Shown: piece by piece, positions 6,374-6,594 of the stretch | Numbering within the stretch: position 1 is the stretch's first letter | Layout of the letters: the number at the start of each line of letters is the position of its first letter | NCBI GenBank assembly: GCA_007131945.1 | Contig: SLPP01000207.1 | Span: 1 to 6,594, forward strand | Direction: 5' to 3' | DNA from: Paracoccaceae bacterium | Lineage (GTDB): Bacteria; Pseudomonadota; Alphaproteobacteria; Rhodobacterales; Rhodobacteraceae | Length of the DNA stretch: 6,594 bases | Made by a program: the position numbers and the translations under genes | The notes under the pieces: generated by a model | Seen by the model: the letters and a program-made list of their open reading frames with translations, nothing else | Database searches by the model: none | What the model was told of the DNA's origin: nothing

Positions 6374-6594
6374 GGCGGAACGGCGTTGCCGACCTGGACG
6401 TATTGCTGCGTCCGGTTGCCGAGGAACAGGTAGTCATCCGGGAAGGTCTGCAGGCGCGCCGCCTCGCGCACGGTGAGGCTGCGGCACTGCATGGGATCGG
6501 GGTGGATGAAGTAGTGGCCGTCCTTCGAGATGTGGCTCGTGACTGTCGTCGATGGCTCCCCGGCGAGCTGGACCCGGAAGCGGTCGTTAAAGAC
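6217..6594 (-). CDS. dcm: C5 cytosine-specific DNA methyltransferase (Dcm type), C-terminal part
   Basis: The frame stays open to the right edge of the window, so this is the last 125 residues. The N-terminal catalytic motifs, with the PCQ cysteine and the S-adenosylmethionine site, and the target recognition domain lie beyond base 6594. Visible landmarks are [17 protein letters not shown] (fragment residues 17-33), the segment that normally follows the target recognition domain. Then come motif IX as [17 protein letters not shown] and motif X as [15 protein letters not shown]. These are diagnostic of enzymes that methylate C5 of cytosine in DNA. After motif X there is a 40-residue tail rich in Ser, Glu, Asp and Ala, without family likeness, ending at SLPSR. 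It is transcribed toward the operon, so it has its own promoter outside the window. Its probable role is to protect host DNA from the neighbouring nuclease system. A solitary or mismatch-repair-linked Dcm is the alternative. The gene symbol is by family, not by orthology. Confidence 0.95.
   Translation of the reverse strand, partial: VFNDRFRVQLAGEPSTTVTSHISKDGHYFIHPDPMQCRSLTVREAARLQTFPDDYLFLGNRTQQYVQVGNAVPPYLARQIAQLLLRGLSGPLADDSVVAKSEDNAARSSEMSCASKPESESLPSR

Noticed and set aside
6300..6380. Possible terminator between the converging genes
   Set aside because: Only a short GGTC/GACC inverted pair is visible, with no strong stem and no T-run on either strand, and the region is coding on both strands.

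Overview
The window is a dense, G+C-rich stretch with five tightly packed plus-strand genes and, facing them, the 3' end of a minus-strand gene. The strong C/G bias at third codon positions, the GGAGG-type ribosome sites and the GTG start suggest a high-GC proteobacterium, perhaps an alphaproteobacterium. The sequence alone does not fix the taxon.

Layout: (1) 1-1548, the C-terminal part of a Z1-domain ATPase/helicase-like protein whose N-terminus lies before the window. (2) 1541-2554, a PD-(D/E)XK nuclease-fold protein of the DUF4420 type. (3) 2551-4404, a GHKL (Bergerat-fold) ATPase related in logic to MutL/MORC, with a Gly/Arg/Ser-rich linker and a separate C-terminal domain. (4) 4401-5309, a protein I do not recognise. 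(5) 5306-6373, a mostly helical protein with a distinctive W/R-rich core that resembles proteins filed under DUF6339. All four junctions in this series overlap by 4 or 8 bases, so it reads as one translationally coupled operon. (6) 6217-6594 on the minus strand is the C-terminal 125 residues of a C5 cytosine DNA methyltransferase (Dcm type). It converges on gene 5 and overlaps it by 157 bp.

Together these parts look like a DNA-modification-linked defence island. The methyltransferase would mark self DNA. The Z1 protein and the GHKL ATPase would supply ATP-driven DNA remodelling or translocation, and the PD-(D/E)XK protein would cut. Comparative genomics has linked Z1 proteins and prokaryotic MORC-like GHKL ATPases to restriction-modification neighbourhoods, so the first three genes and the methyltransferase have precedent. 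The contribution of genes 4 and 5 is the least described part. No tRNA, rRNA, CRISPR array, insertion sequence, clear terminator or intergenic space over 300 bases is visible. Essentially every base is coding.
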